A DNA stretch of 64,000 bases, taken from contig CM062199.1 in the NCBI GenBank assembly GCA_031216445.1, positions 9,545,001-9,609,000 on the forward strand, read 5' to 3'. The stretch is from Lateolabrax maculatus (lineage: Eukaryota; Chordata; Actinopteri; Acropomatiformes; Lateolabracidae). The position numbers and the translations under genes are program-made. Under the pieces are notes generated by a model. It was not told where the DNA came from. It saw only the letters and a program-made list of their open reading frames with translations, and did no database searches. Shown here piece after piece: positions 53,801-59,528 of the stretch; positions within the stretch are counted from its first letter, which is position 1, and each line of letters starts with the position of its first letter.

Positions 53801-54729
53801 ACGATAATGTCTTTTGCTACAGACAAAAAGCAGTTCTTACAGCAGACATTTTGAATTGTGGTAGCAGGAAAAGCCGAGGTGTTACTAGTGTGACAGTCAG
53901 ACGCCACGACCCTGAAACTTGAGCAGCCGAATAGATTTCAGCATTCCTCTGTTTCAACAATACGAAAAAGGCCTACAGTGTTATTCAGGTGGCAGCGACG
54001 GCAGCACATCAGCTCAGCAGATGTTGTGATGGAAGGACCAAAAGAAACACACGTGCTCCTCACAAACACAATTAAAAGCACATTGTGGACAGCACAGTCG
54101 TTGCTGTTGTTGTTTCCGCCGGGCCACGCAAGTTTCTCTCCATCAGCAACCAACCACACTGATGCACTGGAGCCGTTCATACTTATTGTCTGTGAGTGGC
54201 AAAGAGACTGCAGGCAAAAGGGGGAGCAGGCTGCTGTGGCTGCTGGAACCCTCCCTCTGTTGTCAGTACTGACTATAGGCTACAGATGCTTTTGGAGGGC
54301 TGCTGTGGACACGCTTAACCATTTCCAATAGGCAGTCCTGGTGCTGCAACTCACTGTGGGCAAAATGATTCACTGAGCGATGAAGTTACGGTTAAAACAC
54401 CTATTAATGGCAACCCCCAACGATGACCAACAACCACAAATATAAGCAAGCAAGTTTCCTAGAAATATTACAGTGAAGCCACATGTGATAAAATAGCATA
54501 ATGTCGCGAGAAACTTAATACTGAGCACCTGACGCAAAGACACCAAATGTAACGTTACATTTGCGCAGTTTTTTTTTTTTTTTTTTTTTTTTCAGTAGCC
54601 GAGGCCATTCGGTTTTTTTTTTTTTTTTTTATCAGTTTCTGAAATTAGACAAATTATCTAGAAAGTTAAGTTATAGATGCTTTCATTTCAAAGGACTTAC
54701 CCTAGAGGCGGTTTTGAGGACTCGGTCAT
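3914..54729 (-). CDS. cobl: Cordon-bleu WH2 repeat protein (Cobl), 18 coding exons
   Basis: Cobl nucleates unbranched actin filaments through WH2 domains, acting at the cell cortex in neuronal branching and cilia (family knowledge). Coding exons in transcript order: 54729-54701, 42462-42268, 40239-40029, 37727-37499, 36422-36378, 35632-35544, 35197-35126, 30453-30271, 18645-18045, 15180-15022, 11498-11177, 9954-9836, 9451-9260, 9096-7517, 7385-7152, 6949-6839, 5246-4953, 3997-3914. All have AG/GT borders and compatible phases; the sum is 4749 nt, giving 1582 residues. Residues 10-25 carry a basic/proline motif, about 75-221 the Cobl domain, about 327 and 361 KKRRAP/RKRKAP motifs, and 1400-1420, 1438-1457 and 1536-1555 three WH2 motifs. 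Three WH2 motifs indicate Cobl; Cobll1 has one. It is longer than human COBL (about 1260 residues), mainly because of the Ser/Lys-rich middle. Alternative exons may be missed. Confidence 0.92.
4953..5246 (-). CDS. cobl: cobl exon 18: polyproline and WH2 domain 3, residues 1458-1555
   Basis: It starts TKSEAADELEKFREASEEE, continues through a polyproline run (FTPPPPPAPMNAPPPPPPV), and ends with the third WH2 motif, AREAMLEAIRSGSAAERLKK. The polyproline lies just before the WH2, as in mammalian COBL, where it may recruit profilin or SH3 proteins. The donor AAG|GTACAA follows LKK, in phase 0. Unspliced, the frame would run on for 58 low-quality codons to about 4725. Confidence 0.9.
5247..6838 (-). 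other. cobl intron between exons 17 and 18
   Basis: AT-rich, with a palindromic ATATAT block at about 5796-5832 and a poly-T run at about 5491-5507. No other feature seen. Confidence 0.7.
6839..6949 (-). CDS. cobl: cobl exon 17: WH2 domain 2, residues 1421-1457
   Basis: This 37-codon phase 0/0 exon reads ITTPSSTKEASYVEEENERS then ALLAAIRAQSISGRLRK. ALLAAIR plus RLRK is the second WH2 motif, close to the ALLAAIRGHSGT..LRK form of mammalian COBL. The acceptor is TTATTTATTAG and the donor AAAG|GTAAAA. Confidence 0.92.
7152..7385 (-). CDS. cobl: cobl exon 16: WH2 domain 1, residues 1343-1420
   Basis: The last 21 residues (SIHSSLMEAIQTGG..KLKK) form a WH2 actin-monomer-binding motif: an amphipathic helix with LMEAI, then the LKK linker. 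Upstream is a short linker, PVKKFRPVICRSVEKE. The exon is phase 0/0 and the donor falls directly after LKK. Confidence 0.92.
7517..9096 (-). CDS. cobl: cobl exon 15: large 1.58-kb exon, residues 816-1342
   Basis: An open frame of 526 codons begins PGFCYQSSVKTQNKNNNAC. It is rich in Ser, Lys, Asn and Thr and probably disordered. Recognisable stretches include SRFGLKTFTVVPPKHVMHA, VTLTVGAIKIDDQGNMV and PPPILPNLKKDLSFLKPSRR, the last a basic/proline patch. The acceptor is CAATCTTACAG and the donor AAT|GTAAGT. Mammalian COBL also has one dominant large exon here, of diverged sequence. Confidence 0.9.
9260..9451 (-). CDS. cobl: cobl exon 14, residues 752-816
   Basis: It encodes DHIAIVSMKETPYTMSTDS, then VPVTAIDEVLEDYERNIVE, ending TESAGSK. 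The acceptor is CTCTCTTCCAG and the donor AAAG|GTACGA; both boundaries are in phase 1. No domain is recognised, and the low-complexity acidic composition continues that of exons 12 and 13. Confidence 0.85.
9836..9954 (-). CDS. cobl: cobl exon 13, residues 712-752
   Basis: This 119-nt exon lies between CCGTCCTCAG and GCAG|GTAAGAG and encodes RYNDISPQAKSGRLKDSYE then DDPELTAQVHQTLADFDAELA. The acidic, helix-like tail has no named domain. Phases 2 in and 1 out fit both neighbours. Confidence 0.87.
10585..10621. repeat. Perfect 11-bp inverted repeat
   Basis: GGATCCTGGAT (10585-10595) and ATCCAGGATCC (10611-10621) are exact reverse complements with a 15-nt loop, within a cobl intron. Confidence 0.75.
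11177..11498 (-). CDS. cobl: cobl exon 12: acidic Ser-rich segment, residues 605-712
   Basis: It encodes SWLHSMQSSTASGQKPQTE, then EEETMSLGSSSGGSSLPDQ and SPSDTQPTSPDESLSLDES. This matches the DTTEDSSVISSPSDAISLDSQQD stretch of mammalian COBL. The acceptor is CTCTCCCAG and the donor CACAG|GTAGAG; entry phase 1, exit phase 2. Confidence 0.87.
12336..12389. repeat. (TG)n microsatellite
   Basis: Long TG run with one interruption (TGAG), in the intron between exons 11 and 12. Confidence 0.95.
14847..14868. repeat. (CA)n microsatellite
   Basis: About 11 CA units, just downstream (minus sense) of exon 11. Confidence 0.9.
15022..15180 (-). CDS. cobl: cobl exon 11: proline-rich segment, residues 552-605
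   Basis: It encodes TTDQPAPPKPRRSPALEPP followed by RLVLPPTPSSPCIEP, resembling the PPRGTARGPPQLVLPPPPPYPPP region of mammalian COBL. The acceptor is TTTCTCCTACAG. The donor CAGT|GTAGGT is the only nearby GT that preserves phase 1 with exon 12. Confidence 0.85.
15860..16132 (+). mobile_element. Internally deleted Tc1-like transposon fragment
   Basis: Bases 15967-16080 encode GQWRMARLADRKAVTQITT then GYNQGTQRIISERTTCQT, the helix-turn-helix part of a Tc1-type transposase, ending at a stop. The sequence then jumps to the characteristic 3' end CCTAATAAAGTGGCCGGTGA (16107-16126). The catalytic DDE region is absent. Confidence 0.7.
16459..16521. repeat. Interrupted (CA)n microsatellite
   Basis: CA runs broken by AAAC and ACCA interruptions. 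Confidence 0.9.
17373..17396. repeat. (AC)n microsatellite
   Basis: About 11 AC units. Confidence 0.85.
18045..18645 (-). CDS. cobl: cobl exon 10: third KRAP-type motif and Ser/Thr/Pro-rich segment, residues 352-552
   Basis: It begins MGLGSESQQRKRKAPAPPP, another KRAP-type motif, then a 180-residue Ser/Thr/Pro-rich region with SELSHSLNDSDADFDQ and an acidic/basic tail (LNLKLDEVENNRHSAMG). The acceptor is TTTTCTATCAG and the donor ATGG|GTAAAT; entry phase 0, exit phase 1. Confidence 0.9.
18717..18734. repeat. (TG)n microsatellite near the exon 10 acceptor
   Basis: About 9 TG units, 72 nt upstream (minus sense) of exon 10. Confidence 0.85.
19100..19124. repeat. Poly-A tract
   Basis: A run of roughly 24 A in the 11.6-kb intron. 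No retroelement body is recognised next to it. Confidence 0.85.
19986..20047. repeat. Compound (TG)n microsatellite
   Basis: Two TG runs separated by TTTGTGTCTTCG. Confidence 0.9.
20590..20770. repeat. AAGTC-rich repeat-like segment
   Basis: CAAGTC or AAGTC occurs many times within about 150 nt (CAAGTCAAC, CACAAGTCAAGTCAC, TCAAGTCCTG, AGAAGTCAG). It looks like a degenerate tandem or dispersed repeat; the family is unknown. Confidence 0.3.
21777..21812. repeat. (TG)n microsatellite
   Basis: About 18 TG units. Confidence 0.95.
22690..24230 (+). mobile_element. 5'-truncated LINE relic (L2/CR1/Rex-like) with 3'UTR
   Basis: Reverse-transcriptase pieces: CVPQGSVLGLILFTLYMIPL (about 22726), a gap where the YADD block should be, then DIKNWMTSNFLLLN, LVHAFITSRLDYCNSLLSSC (about 23163) and an open frame 23248-23658 (IQNAAARVLTGTSK...ALNGHAPSYLKEL...RPFSYQAPLLWNQLP). 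The 3'UTR contains GAGTTTTTCCTCGCCACTGT and ends with tandem TTGAC units (24208-24222), typical of this clade. It lies on the strand opposite cobl, in its intron. Confidence 0.8.
26484..27571 (-). mobile_element. Decayed non-LTR element, C-terminal zinc-knuckle and restriction-like endonuclease region
   Basis: Minus-strand fragments in several frames: KTGRKWQAQEAVDRAGARLQ (27520-27400), CQQCQRRGTL-stop-HIFIFCPKAL (27120-27060, a CCHC-like knuckle), EWQLQVDLGRQLKFPE (about 26900), then STKQVVLLELAVPWKDWIEG with KRAKYADLVTECWSNGWRAH (26790-26640). The LEL.VPW block after a PD-type residue resembles the restriction-like endonuclease of R2-clade LINEs. Stops and frameshifts make it a pseudogene. 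No reverse-transcriptase core is visible, so class assignment is tentative. Confidence 0.6.
30271..30453 (-). CDS. cobl: cobl exon 9: second KRAP-type motif, residues 291-351
   Basis: This 61-codon phase 0/0 exon contains LSTVSGVSSVGD, matching the SLGSISGVSVKS region of mammalian COBL, then KADTKKRRAPALPGAP. KKRRAP is the KRAP-type motif that binds syndapin in this family. The acceptor is TTTTTGACCCACAG and the donor CAG|GTGAGG. Confidence 0.9.
30454..35125 (-). other. cobl intron between exons 8 and 9
   Basis: Apart from the (AC)n at 32838 no feature was recognised. Confidence 0.65.
32838..32885. repeat. (AC)n microsatellite
   Basis: About 24 uninterrupted AC units, the longest pure AC run in the window. 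Confidence 0.95.
35126..35197 (-). CDS. cobl: cobl exon 8, residues 267-290
   Basis: This 72-nt phase 0/0 exon sits between CATTTGCAG and AAT|GTAAGT and encodes an acidic Thr-rich peptide (TETTSMDMDDCDDKVIQ...). No domain is recognised. It could be skipped without a frameshift. Confidence 0.75.
35544..35632 (-). CDS. cobl: cobl exon 7, residues 237-266
   Basis: It encodes DSIRSSTTSLDRTEKKGLL followed by GIFQFSRRKTK. The EKKGLLGIF..RRK core corresponds to the KKKFLGFFKVNKR segment that follows the Cobl domain in mammalian COBL. The acceptor is TTTTTCATAG and the donor AAG|GTAAGT; the exon exits in phase 0. Confidence 0.88.
36378..36422 (-). CDS. cobl: cobl exon 6: 45-nt microexon, residues 222-236
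   Basis: Flanked by TTTTCCAG and CAG|GTATTAG, this segment enters and leaves in phase 1 and encodes LQPKMASAPAHNYS in frame. A nearer acceptor (CTCCAG) would give an immediate TAA, so the outer one is chosen. Because it is phase-neutral it could be an alternative cassette. I do not know a mammalian counterpart. Confidence 0.6.
37499..37727 (-). CDS. cobl: cobl exon 5: Cobl domain, second half, residues 146-222
   Basis: It reads KTVRLMVNYHGSQKAVVRV, then PVICDKCEFEPAHVLLLKD, and ends LTELGIKELYVHDQSLG. The CxKCE and LGIKELY landmarks are Cobl-family signatures. The acceptor is TTTGTATCAG and the donor TAG|GTAAAC; the exon exits in phase 1. Confidence 0.93.
37728..40028 (-). other. cobl intron between exons 4 and 5
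   Basis: AT-rich, with no recognisable element. Confidence 0.65.
40029..40239 (-). CDS. cobl: cobl exon 4: Cobl domain, first half, residues 75-145
   Basis: It reads SKALMDLLVELCSRYHLNP through FKPNALLGSLNV to KVVRRPAPKVPE, strongly matching the vertebrate Cobl domain (MDLLVELC, HLNP, FKPN, PKVPE landmarks). The acceptor is CTCTTTCAG and the donor GAG|GTGAGT. The exon exits in phase 0, so PKVPE joins KTVRLMVNY of exon 5. The sequence favours Cobl over the paralogue Cobll1. Confidence 0.93.
41185..41530. repeat. Dispersed fish repeat of unknown class
   Basis: A (CTGT)n run (about 41188-41205) leads into TTCCTCGACAACCGTTCATC and GCTGAGGACCCAAGGATGTG, wording seen often in fish genomes. The stretch ends in an unusually CpG-rich block, AAGATGGCTGCCGCCGATGT...TTCGAGCGCTTTCCCGACC (41454-41505). 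No coding frame. Confidence 0.45.
42268..42462 (-). CDS. cobl: cobl exon 3: KRAP-like motif, residues 10-75
   Basis: The acceptor is TCTCCCAG and the donor CAG|GTGAGAG; entry and exit phases are both 2. The product begins KRMKARAPPPPQAP, a basic-plus-proline motif of the type that binds syndapin SH3 domains in mammalian Cobl. It continues into PTVDLQLTLPQGYQ, the first strand of the Cobl ubiquitin-like domain, and ends TEDG before joining SKALMDLL of exon 4. Confidence 0.9.
44088..44120. repeat. Perfect 14-bp inverted repeat (hairpin) in cobl intron 2
   Basis: CTTTTTGCATTGCA (44088-44101) and its exact reverse complement TGCAATGCAAAAAG (44107-44120) are separated by 5 nt. Confidence 0.8.
44678..44726. 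repeat. Interrupted (CA)n microsatellite
   Basis: CA units broken by CG and TG steps. Confidence 0.9.
47390..47560 (+). mobile_element. tRNA-derived SINE fragment
   Basis: An A-box-like TAGCTCAGGTGGTAG (47397-47411) and a B-box GGTTCAATCCC (47451-47461) form a tRNA-like promoter. They are followed by the fish-SINE body CCTTGAGCAAGACACTGAACC (about 47490-47510). A second B-box-like copy (GGTTTGATTGC, 47431-47441) suggests a local duplication. Confidence 0.65.
51117..51255. mobile_element. Fragment of a fish DNA transposon
   Basis: GGTGACAAATTAAAGGAAAA (51130-51149) followed by CTTCACAAGCATCCAGAACAGCTTC and TGGAGGGATGAACATCACTC resembles the end of a DNA transposon frequent in fish genomes. 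This is recognised from memory of the family only; no transposase frame is present. Confidence 0.5.
51270..51335. repeat. Short dispersed-repeat-like segment
   Basis: AATCTCATTGAGATTGAGAT and AAGATCTCTTAAGCAAGAGA form local imperfect inverted repeats. The wording resembles a dispersed fish repeat, but the family is not identified. Confidence 0.3.
54569..54630. repeat. Two poly-T tracts near cobl exon 2
   Basis: T runs at about 54569-54592 and 54614-54630, only 70-130 nt downstream (minus sense, so poly-A in the transcript) of exon 2. Confidence 0.9.
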
Positions 54730-54830
54730 TGCAGTGATTACAAAATCCAACTTGAGATGATAGCGGCGCTCAGGCGGCCCCACAATCCGCTGTCGCTCTC
54801 AGACTCGGTGGATGTCCATTATGGTATCAC
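54701..54830 (-). CDS. cobl: cobl exon 2: 5'UTR and start codon, residues 1-10
   Basis: The acceptor is TTTGTGCAG at 54831-54839. The ATG at 54729-54727 opens MTESSKPPL plus two bases of a Gly codon, then a donor with GTAAGTCC. Spliced to exon 3 it reads KPPLG-KRMKARAPPPP, which parallels the KPPTGRKMKARAPPPP start region of mammalian COBL. That match supports this start codon although the coding part is only 29 nt. Confidence 0.85.
54799..54819 (-). promoter_or_regulatory. Short upstream ORF in the cobl 5'UTR
   Basis: An ATG at 54819 opens a six-codon frame (MDIHRV) ending in TGA, 69 nt upstream of the main ATG at 54729. Such uORFs often lower translation of the main frame; here that is inference. 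Confidence 0.5.
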
Positions 54831-55101
54831 CTGCACAAACACAACTAAATTAATGAGCTGCAGTTTTTCTAACGTATCTCAACCAATAAAACTGCATTTT
54901 TTATGTATTTATATATATAATTTTTTTTTTTTTTATGGCAAGGACATAACAACTTTGTATTTTCTGCTACAGGTCCAACAAGTGACAGTGCGCAGAGATG
55001 ACAGTCCAGTGCGACCCGGAGCACAAAGAGCGCAAAGTGTCCGACAAAAGGCGAAACTACGACACAAACATCGAAAATTCAGAGTCTGAAGTACAACTTA
55101 C

Positions 55102-55260
55102 TTTGGTCAAAACGGTCTGAGTCATTCTCCCCGAGTGAGTTACTTGTCAAATACACTTGATACAGCCTAATCTTCGTATTCCCCCGGCTGATTTTCCTTC
55201 GAGCCCGGTCAAGTCAGCTGAATTGATAAGTCACACATCCGGTGTGGCGTTTCAAAATAA
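55102..55260 (-). other. cobl: cobl non-coding exon 1 (5'UTR), upstream limit approximate
   Basis: The minus strand shows an ideal splice donor, AAA|GTAAGT, with the exon's last base at 55102. It can join the acceptor before 54830 to give a 5'UTR. The upstream end at about 55260 is a guess, because no transcription start can be read from sequence. The segment is CpG-richer than the introns around it. Confidence 0.5.
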
Positions 55261-55300
55261 GAGCTCGTAAACAAAGTCGCGTTTAACGAATGTTTTCTTC
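55200..55300 (-). promoter_or_regulatory. Probable cobl promoter region
   Basis: This CpG-bearing stretch lies directly upstream of the inferred first exon and has no TATA box at a convincing distance. An ETS-like core (ACATCCGG on the plus strand, 55235-55242) is present. Assignment rests on position and composition only. Confidence 0.3.
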
Positions 55301-55639
55301 ATGTTTGTATCTTTGCGGGGTATAAGCAGCATGCCTACACTGATGGGGTGACAGCCAGGTGCAGACGAAAGCTTTTTAAAATAAGACACATAGCCACTAC
55401 GTTCAGTCTTCTTGTTAATCCACTCACTGTCAAACACTCACATGTTTCTACATAACGCGCACAGCACAGCAATATTAGTTATGCAGTTCAAATGTGCCTT
55501 TAAGAAGTCCCAGTCTCTTATTTAGAAGGCGGTGCCTCGCGGTTTCCTGTTGGTCTGTGCAGCTTGACGCAGCTCTTTCCAGCCCGCCTTCGTCAGCAGA
55601 TCTCACGTCAATCATCCTCACTGGGAAACTCAGTGAGCG

Positions 55640-55647
55640 CCAGCTGG
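55640..55647. repeat. Left target-site duplication of the hAT-like element
   Basis: CCAGCTGG, directly outside the left terminal repeat; its partner is at 59521-59528. Confidence 0.55.
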
Positions 55648-55895
55648 CCGGGTTGCCAGGTCCGCGGTTTTCCTGCGGAATGGGGGCTACTTTTGGGAGT
55701 GTTGCTGTGGGCTGCACTTTTATTTTTATTTATTTTTTATTTTTTTGTCCGCTTGGTTGGGTAGACCTATTTTGTATGCGCATCACATGCACACTGTCTA
55801 TATATATAAAAGTCCTTATTTTAAACAAAATAATTTAAGTTATACCCAAAACTGACTCCAGATACGTACTCACGTGCACGTAGGATACGCCCACA

Positions 55896-55970
55896 TACAC
55901 ACACACACACACACAGACACGCACAGACACGCACACCCAGACAGACGCGCGCACACACACACACACAGAC
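55896..55970. repeat. Compound (AC)n microsatellite
   Basis: AC runs interrupted by AGAC and GCGC units, inside the left part of the hAT-like element. Confidence 0.9.
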
Positions 55971-56639
55971 GACCTCCTGCTGTCCGCCGGTCTCAAGAAC
56001 ATGTAAGCTGAAATTATTTTAGTTCAGTAAATATATTGCCTATTTACTACTTATATGTATTGTATAGTTAACTACAGTAAAGGAAATGTTGTCCAGGCAG
56101 GGAGGGAGAGTAAAAAGGGAAGAGAAAGCGAAAATACAAAGCAACAGGGGTGTTACTGAATTTGTCTACAGGCTCACAGAGCTATATTTTATTTCTAATC
56201 ATTTATTGTGTCTAATTACACAAGGCCACTTTAGGACCCAGGTGAAAGTTATTGCAGATAACTGAAAATCTGCTTTTAATGCTGGCACACTAAATATGTG
56301 TTACTTTATATATACTTTATATACCAAGGTATATATAAACCAAGATGGCGTCGCAAGCAGTTTGCGAGGCCCAGCGTCTCCCCAGTTTTCGCAATTTTGC
56401 AGTATTTTTACTGCTCATTTCGGGTCTGTTTGTTCAAAACAGTAGTGGTGTTACACCCTACAACCGAGTTGAGCTTTTGGACATTGGACTACGCTTCTCG
56501 GACACTTTTATCACCGATCTGCCACTCATCCCAGACATCTCCAGAACACCGGAGGCTTCGCACTCTACCCGGCTGGGCGGAAGTGATCGAAGAGCTAAGC
56601 TAAGGCTAACACCTACAGGCCTTTCTATCTGCCACGGGA

Positions 56640-58737
56640 GTTCACGTCCACCATCATCACAGCTGCTTGTAGTCCCCCGGATCCTAATGCCAAGATAGCA
56701 ATGAACGAACTTCATGCAGCCATTAGTAAACAACAGACTGACCACCCTGGAGGCTGCCTTTATTGTTGCGGGGGATTTTAATCATTCCAACTTAAAGACA
56801 GTGCTCCCCAAATTCCACCAGCATGTTTTCCTGCCACACCAGAAGGAAACAAAACTTTGGACCATAGTTACACAAACATGGCTGCTGCCTACGCCACGAC
56901 CCACCTCGGGCAGTCGGATCACCTCTCTTTGTTCCTCATCCCCAAATATTCACCCCTCATCAACCCTGTGAAGCCATCAGTGAGGACCATCAAGGTGGGG
57001 CCAGCGGGGGACAGACTCTGCACTCCAGGGCAAGTTTCAACACACCGACTGGAGTATGTTTGCTTCTCAGGCCACCTGTGGCTCACACACAGGCATTAAC
57101 ATCTATGCTTCCTCTGTCATGGATGACATCACCACCATAATCGACGGCGTCACGACAGAGAAGCAGGTCACCACATACCCCAACCAGAAGCCATGGATGA
57201 GCAAGGAGGTGCGGCCTTCAGATCAGGGGATGCACAGGCCTACAGCACATCCAGGACTAACCTGAGGAGGGGCATCAAAAAAGCCAAGCACTGCTACAAG
57301 CTTAAGATAGAGGGTCACTTCTCCAACTCCGACCCCAGACGCATGTGGCAGGGCATCCAGGCCATCACCGACTACAAACCCAACAACCTCACCCCAACAG
57401 CCACAGACATCTCCTTCCTGAACGAGCTTAATGACTTTTATGCTCGCTTCGAGAGGGACAACAGAGAAACCGGCACCAAGACAACAGTCCCAGCAGACCA
57501 CCAGCTCATCACACTCTACTCCACTGATGTTCACACAGCACTGAGCCGGATCAACACACGCAAGGCTGCTGGACCTGACGGCATTCCTGGACGTGTGCTC
57601 AGGGCATGTGCGGAGCAGCTCACTGGGATCTTCACGGACATTTTCAACCTGTCCCTTGCCAGTGCCAGTTACTGAAACACTGCAAGCCGACGTGCCTCAA
57701 CGACTACCGCCCCGTAGCGCTCACACCCATCATCATGAAGTGCTTCGAGCGGGTGGTCCTGGCACACCTGAAAGACTCCCTTCCACCCACACTGGACCCA
57801 CACCAGTTTGCCTACCGCAGCAATAGGAGCATAGACGATGCAGTCTCCACAGCACTGCACTCTGTGCTCACACACCTGGACAACACCAACACCTATGCAC
57901 GATAGCTGTTTGCTGACTTCAGCTCAGCATTCAACACTGTCATCCCCTCCAAGTTAATCACTGAACTTGGAGACCTGGGCACCAACACCTCCCTCTGCAA
58001 CTGGATCATTGACTTTCTGACCAACAGACCACACCATGTTAGGTCAGGCCACACCTGCTCCACCACTGTCTCACTCAACACCGGTGTGCCACAGGGCTGT
58101 GTGCTCAGCCCATTCCTCTACTCCCTCTTCACCTACGACTGCAGACCTGTGCATGGATCCAACTCCATCATCAAGTTCGCAGACGACACCACAGTGATTG
58201 GTCTCATAGGCAACAACGATGAGACAGCCTACAGGGAAGAGGTACAGCACCTGGCCACATGGTGCGCCGAAAATAAATTGCTCCTAAACACCAGCAAAAC
58301 CAAGGAGCTCATTGTGGACTTCAGGAAGGAGAAAAGACCTAAACGGGATGGACGTTGAGCGTGTCTCCAGTGTCAACATCTCGGAGGACCTCTACTGGAC
58401 CACCAACACCTCCAGCCTTGTCAAGAAAGCTCACCAGCGCCTCTTCTTCCTGAGGACACTGAAGAAGAACCATCTCTCTTCAGCCATCCTGGTGAACTTT
58501 TACCGTTGCGTGATTGAGAGCATCCTAACCAACTGTGTCACAGTCTGGTATGGGAGCTGTTCTGTCGCGGAGCGCAAAGGACTGCAGCGGGTGGTGAAAA
58601 CTGCCCAACGCATTACAGGAACTCCAGAAAAAACGCTGTCTGCTCGCAGCATTCTGAAGGACGCCTCCCACCCTGCACATAGACTGTTTTTCCCTCCTGC
58701 GCTTCAGGAGCTTTCCGGACAAGGACCAGCAGACTGA
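56640..58737 (+). pseudogene. Broken L2 ORF2 (endonuclease plus reverse transcriptase)
   Basis: Pieces in order: an endonuclease part with AAFIVAGDFNHSNLKTVLPK (about 56753-56812); a shifted frame with HLGQSDHLSLFL; 57193-57675 with FYARFERDN and KAAGPDGIPGRVLRAC, ending at a premature stop; 57606-57905 with NDYRPVALTPIIMKCFERVV and FAYRSNRSIDDAV, then TAG; 57906-58356 with LFADFSSAFNTVIP, TGVPQGCVLSPFLY and the catalytic FADDTTVIG; then a shift to 58357-58737 with RLFFLRTLKKNHLSSAILV. The catalytic FADD survives, but at least two stops and three frameshifts break the frame. Confidence 0.85.
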
Positions 58738-58796
58738 GGAACAGTTTCTTCCCTAGAGCTGTGTCCTTATTGAACTCTGCCCCCCGTTGACCAACC

Positions 58797-58829
58797 CCCC
58801 CCCCCCCCCACCACCACCACCACCACCAC
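58797..58829. repeat. Poly-C and (CAC)n tract in the L2 LINE
   Basis: A run of 13 C followed by about six CAC units, within the LINE 3'UTR. Confidence 0.9.
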
Positions 58830-59520
58830 ACAAACCCCTCAACTCCTCATTCCCCACCACCGACCAAAGACTGTTACACCATCGACACTGCACTCCTGGA
58901 CTTTTATGGACTCAACACTTTAAGACATCTTTTGCACAGAAAACTATGTACTGAATATTGCACTAGTAACGTTAGGCAGCTACTGTTTATTATTATGTAC
59001 TATCCAATGTTCACCCAATCTGTATTTGTATCACCTACTTTATCATATGCCCATTTCCTTTTGTAAATTATGTTTATACTTCCTGCTTATAGTCTACTTA
59101 CATTTAATGCACAACTCAACCTGTATAATATGTACATACTACCTCAACCACTCAATCGGTTTATTTTCACTTATATATAATGTTTCCACCTTTTTAAAAA
59201 ATGCTAATTTATTATCTGTAAAACACTAATTTATTATCTGTATATCGGTACTTACTACTTATTGCACTTCTGGTTAGATGCTGAACTGCATTTCGTTGCT
59301 CTGTACTTGTACATGTGTAATGACAATAAAGTTGAATCTAATCTAATCTACTTTGTAGATATCACAATACATTTGGCAATGATAGCAATGCTGTTGGACC
59401 TTAAAAGTAGCCTGTTTGGCAGGGGCATATTCTGAGCTCTGGTATTGGGCTGTTTTTTTTTTTTTTGGCTGGCTTAATTGGCCGCTGGGCTGGTTTTGTC
59501 ACACAGACCTGGCAACCCTG

Positions 59521-59528
59521 CCAGCTGT
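59521..59528. repeat. Right target-site duplication of the hAT-like element
   Basis: CCAGCTGT, directly outside the right terminal repeat, with one mismatch to the left copy. Confidence 0.55.

Larger units (their letters stand above)
42463..54700 (-). other. cobl 12.2-kb intron 2
   Basis: It holds the 44088 hairpin, a (CA)n at 44678, the SINE at 47390, the transposon fragment at 51117 and poly-T tracts at 54569. The remaining stretches (45-47 kb, 48-51 kb, 52-54.5 kb) show no coding or repeat feature I can support. A large first coding intron is a usual place for enhancers, but none can be named. Confidence 0.65.
56341..59350 (+). mobile_element. L2-type non-LTR retrotransposon, nearly full length, inactive
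   Basis: It begins near CCAAGATGGCGTCGCAAG, a common fish L2 5' start. An endonuclease region follows (GDFN at about 56776, SDH at about 56920), then reverse transcriptase, and a 3' end reading ATTTCGTTGCTCTGTACTTG, AATAAA and tandem TCTAA units (59336-59350). Length is about 3.0 kb. Several frame breaks make it inactive. It lies inside the hAT-like element and so inserted after it. Confidence 0.85.
55648..59520. mobile_element. hAT-like DNA transposon remnant, interrupted by an L2 LINE
   Basis: The left end reads CCGGGTTGCCAGGTC and the right end, reverse-complemented, CAGGGTTGCCAGGTC: 14 of 15 identical terminal inverted repeats with the CAGGG start common in hAT elements. The 8 bases outside are CCAGCTGG (55640-55647) and CCAGCTGT (59521-59528), a 7/8 target-site duplication as expected for hAT. 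No transposase frame is seen. Without the nested LINE the element would be about 0.86 kb, so it is probably a non-autonomous member. Confidence 0.65.
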
